This document shows, piece by piece, positions 61,087-64,000 of a DNA stretch of 64,000 nt. Position 1 is the stretch's first letter, and each line of letters starts with the position of its first letter. Where the stretch lies: positions 4,960,001 to 5,024,000 of the forward strand of contig NW_027488370.1 in the NCBI RefSeq assembly GCF_051014445.1. The letters are read 5' to 3'. The notes beneath the pieces were generated by a model. The model saw only the letters and a list, made by a program, of their open reading frames with translations, had not been told where the DNA came from and ran no database searches. This stretch comes from Colletes latitarsis. Lineage: Eukaryota; Arthropoda; Insecta; Hymenoptera; Colletidae. The position numbers and the translations under genes were made by a program.

Positions 61087-64000
61087 TTATTTTCTGGTTT
61101 GGATCACATAGTAATGTGGTACCACACTGAATCAGTCGATTAAACCAGGTTTCGATCAATATTTTTGAGGATAACGCATGTTAGGTCTAGGATAGGCCGG
61201 GGTTTTTCACTCATCAGACCCATACTTTCGCATTCTTCACATACTTGTTGAACGGATCCTGGGTTTTTACTGGTTTGGAACACGTAGTAATGTGGGACCA
61301 CACTGAAACAATCAATTAAACCTGGTCTTGATAAATATTTTAGAGGATAACGCATATTAGGTCCGGGGTAGTTCTAGGATTTGCCATCGTCAGTCTCATA
61401 CTTTCGCATATTTCTCATACTTGATGGCTAGATCCTGGGCTTTTTCTGGATTGCATCACGCAGTAATGAAGTACAACACTGAAACAGTCAATTAAACCTG
61501 GTTTCCATCAATATTTTAGAGGACAACGCATGTTAGGTTTAGGTTTGCCCTGGGATTTTCACTCATCAGACTCATACATTCGCATTCTTCACATACTTGT
61601 TGAACTGATCCTGGGTTTTTTCTGGATTGGTTCGCGTAGTAATGTGGTACCACACTGGAACATTCAATTAAACCTGGTCTTGATAAATATTTTAGAGGAT
61701 AACGCATCTTAGGTTTGGGTTAGTTCTAGGATTTGCCCTCATCAGGCTCATACTTTCGCATATTTCTCTTACTTCATGGCTAGATCCTCGGCTGTTTCTG
61801 GATTGTGTCACGTAGTAATGTGGCACCACGCTGAAACAGTCAATTAAACCTGGTTTCGTTCAATATTTTAGAGGATAACGCAAGTTAGGTCTGGGATAGG
61901 TCTGGGATTTGCCCTCATCAGGCTCATACTTTCGCGTTTTTCACATACTTGATGAACAGATCCTGGGTTTTTTCCGGTTTGGGTCACGTAGTAGTGTGGT
62001 ACCACACTGAAACAGTCGATTAAACCTGGTTTCGATCAATATTTTTGAGGATAACGTATGTTAGGTCTAGGTTAGGCCGGGGATTTTCACTCATCAAACT
62101 CATACTTTCGCATTCTTCAAATACTTGTTGAACGGATCCTGGGTTCTTTTCTGGTTTGGATCACATAGTAATGTGGGACCACACTGAAACAATCAATTAA
62201 ACCTGGTCATGATAAATATTTTAGAGGATAACACATGTTAGGTCTGGGTTAGGACTAGGTTTTGCCCTCGTCAGGCTCATACTTTCGCATATTTCTCATA
62301 CTTCATGGCTAGATCCTGGGCTGTTTCTGGATTGTATCACGTAGTAATGTGGTACCACGCTGAAACAGTCAATTAAACCTGGTTTCCATCAATATTTTAG
62401 AGGATAACGCAAGTTAGGTCTGGGATAGGTCTGGGATTCGCCCCCATCAGGCTCATACTTTCGCGTTTTTCACATACTTATTGAACAGATCCTGGGTTTT
62501 TTCTGGTTTGGATCACGTAGTAGTGTGGTACCACACTGAAACAGTCCATTAAACCTGGTTGGGATCAATATTTTAGAGGATAACGCATGTTAGGTCTAGG
62601 TTAGGTCTGGGATTTTCACTCATCAGACTCATACTTTCGCATTCTTCACATACTTGTTGAACGGATCCTGGGTTTTTTCTGGTTTGGATCACGTAGTAAT
62701 GTGGGACCACACTGAAACAATCAATTAAACCTGGTCTTGATAAATATTTTAGAGGATAACGCATGTTAGGTCTGGGATAGGTCTGGGATTTGCCCTCATC
62801 AGACTCATACTTTCGCACACTTCACATACTCGTTGAACAGATCCTGGGTTATTTTCTGGTTTGGATCACATAGTAATGTGGTACCACACTGAAAAAGTCG
62901 ATTAAACCAGGTTTTGATCAATATTTTTGAGGATAACGCACGTTAGGTCTAGGTTAGGCCTGGGATTTTCACTCATCAGACTCATACTTTCGCATTCTTC
63001 ACATACTTGTTGAACGGATCCTGGGTTTTTTCTGGTTTGGATCACGTAGTAATGTGGACCACACTGAAACAATCAATTAAACCTGGTCTTGATAAATATT
63101 TTAGAGGATAACGCATATTAGGTCTGGGTTAGGTCTAGGATTTGCCCTCGTCAGGCTCATACTTTCGCATATTTCTCATACTTCATGGCTAGATCCTGGG
63201 CTATTTCTGGATTGGATCACGTAGTAATGTGGTACACACTGAAACAGTCGATTAAACCAGGTTTCGATCAATATTTTTGAGGATAACGCAAGTTAGGTAT
63301 GGGATAGGTCTGGGATTTGCCCTCATCAGGCTCATACTTTCGCATTCTTCACATACTTGTTGAACAGATCCTGGGTTTTTTCTGGTTTGGATCACGTAGT
63401 AATGTGGGACCACACTGAAGCAGTCAATTAAACCTGGTTTCGAACAATATTTTAGAGAATAATTCATGTTAGGTCTAGGTTAGGTCTGGGATTTGCTTTC
63501 ATCGGGCTCATTCTTTCGCATATTTCTCATACTTGATGGCTAGATCCTGGGCATTTTCTGGATTGCATCACGCAGTAATGAAGTACAACACTGAAACAGT
63601 CAATTAATCCTGGTTTCCATGAATTTTTTAGAGGACAACGCATGTTAGGTCTAGGTTAGGCCTGGGATTTGCCCTCATCAGGGTCATACTTTCGCAGTTT
63701 TAATATACATGTTGACGGGATCGAGGGTTTTTTCTGGTTTGGATCACGTAATAATGTGGTACCACACTGAAACATTCAATTAAACCTGGTCTTGATAATT
63801 ATTTTAGAGGATAACGCATGTTAGGTCTGGGTTAGGTCTAGGATTTGCCCTCATCATGCTCATGCTTTCGCATATTTCTCATACTTCATGGCTGGATCCT
63901 GGGCAATTTCTGGATTGGATCACGTAGTAGTGTGGTACCACACTGAAACAGTCAATTAAACCTGGTTTTGATCAATATTTTAGAGAACAATTCATGCTAG
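61087..64000. repeat. Diverged monomer family, block 2 (about 16.5 monomers, continues past the window)
   Basis: Monomers with GCATGTTAGG, CATCAGRCTC, TTGAACGGATCC or TGGCTAGATCC and CTGGATTGG. Main subtypes are A (GCATTCTTCAC, TTGAACGGATCC), B (GCATATTTCTC, GGCTAGATCC, CTGGATTG) and C (GCGTTTTTCAC, GAACAGATCC). The order read from 61.2 kb is A B A B C A B C A, a variant, A B A B, a GCAGTTTT type, B. The KpnI palindrome is usually kept; dyad 2 is lost. Confidence 0.88.
61470..62525. repeat. A-B-C trimer, two copies, in the diverged block
   Basis: Subtypes A, B and C occur twice in the same order. A markers lie at 61,582, 62,110 and 62,639, and C markers at 61,934 and 62,463, giving a 528-529 bp period. 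The extra base comes from GGGTTCTTTTCTGG near 62,140. Confidence 0.75.

Larger units (their letters stand above)
1..64000. repeat. Tandem satellite array, 176-bp monomer, about 363 copies
   Basis: The same 176-bp unit recurs without a break, always in the same orientation. Landmarks in order are a GGTACC site inside ACCACAC, then CAGTCAATTAAACCTGG, GATTAATATTTTAGAGGATAA, a GTCTGGGTTAGGTCTGGG stretch, TTTCGCATTTTTCGCATAC, CAGATCCTGG and GATCACGTAGTAATG. Monomers are mostly 176 bp, with a recurrent 175-bp class. Both window edges cut through the array, so its total size is unknown. No unique DNA, gene or transposon interrupts it. Such arrays usually lie in centromeric or other constitutive heterochromatin; which one applies here cannot be read from the sequence. 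I do not recognise the family. Confidence 0.98.

Noticed and set aside
1..64000. Many plus-strand open reading frames of about 60-111 codons, often exactly 96 codons, with similar predicted peptides
   Set aside because: They are by-products of the satellite. 176 is not a multiple of 3, so a frame open across one monomer enters the next in another frame. The 96-codon frames translate the same CATCTGGCTC-to-CTGGTTTGG DNA twice in two frames. Stops sit at fixed repeat positions (for example in CAATTAAACC), and there is no unique sequence or gene context.
1..64000. CRISPR array
   Set aside because: The repeat is contiguous with no unique spacers; the unit is 176 bp and varies along its whole length, unlike short direct repeats with unrelated spacers.

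Overview
The window is one uninterrupted tandem satellite array. From base 1 to 64,000 every stretch I read belongs to a head-to-tail repeat with a 176-bp monomer, about 363 monomers, all in the same orientation. I found no protein gene, RNA gene, mobile element, CRISPR array or unique-sequence island. This points to a eukaryotic heterochromatic locus such as a centromere, pericentromere or subtelomere. The monomer is about nucleosome-sized, roughly 45% GC and strongly T-rich on the plus strand (61 T against 36 A in the consensus I tallied). CpG is not depleted. I do not recognise the satellite family and cannot name the species.

The array has higher-order repeat (HOR) organisation: blocks of distinguishable monomers are themselves repeated. 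Region by region: 1-10,970 is a mosaic of 4- to 14-monomer duplications. 10,971-18,887 is a 21-monomer HOR (about 3,695 bp), two full copies plus part of a third. 18,888-22,561 is mixed, with a 5-monomer repeat. 22,562-33,500 is a 16-monomer HOR (2,814 bp) whose later copies have lost 4, 5 or 2 whole monomers in register. 33,501-44,533 is mixed, with a dimeric tract near 36 kb. 44,534-51,826 is an 18-monomer HOR (3,166 bp) with a nested 528-bp trimer. 51,827-55,794 and 57,427-61,086 are mixed canonical monomers. 55,795-57,426 and 61,087-64,000 are built from a clearly diverged monomer family with its own dimer and trimer rhythm.

The most informative spots are a 66-bp truncated monomer at 57,361-57,426, where the diverged family meets the canonical one out of register with a 3-bp shared sequence; a short patch of diverged-family sequence inside a canonical monomer near 55,119-55,172; and two short inverted repeats per monomer, only one of which survives in the diverged family. 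Open reading frames of 60-150 codons are by-products of the repeat: 176 is not a multiple of 3, so they read the same DNA in successive frames. All alignments and difference counts here were made by eye; block edges are good to about 10-20 bp at best.
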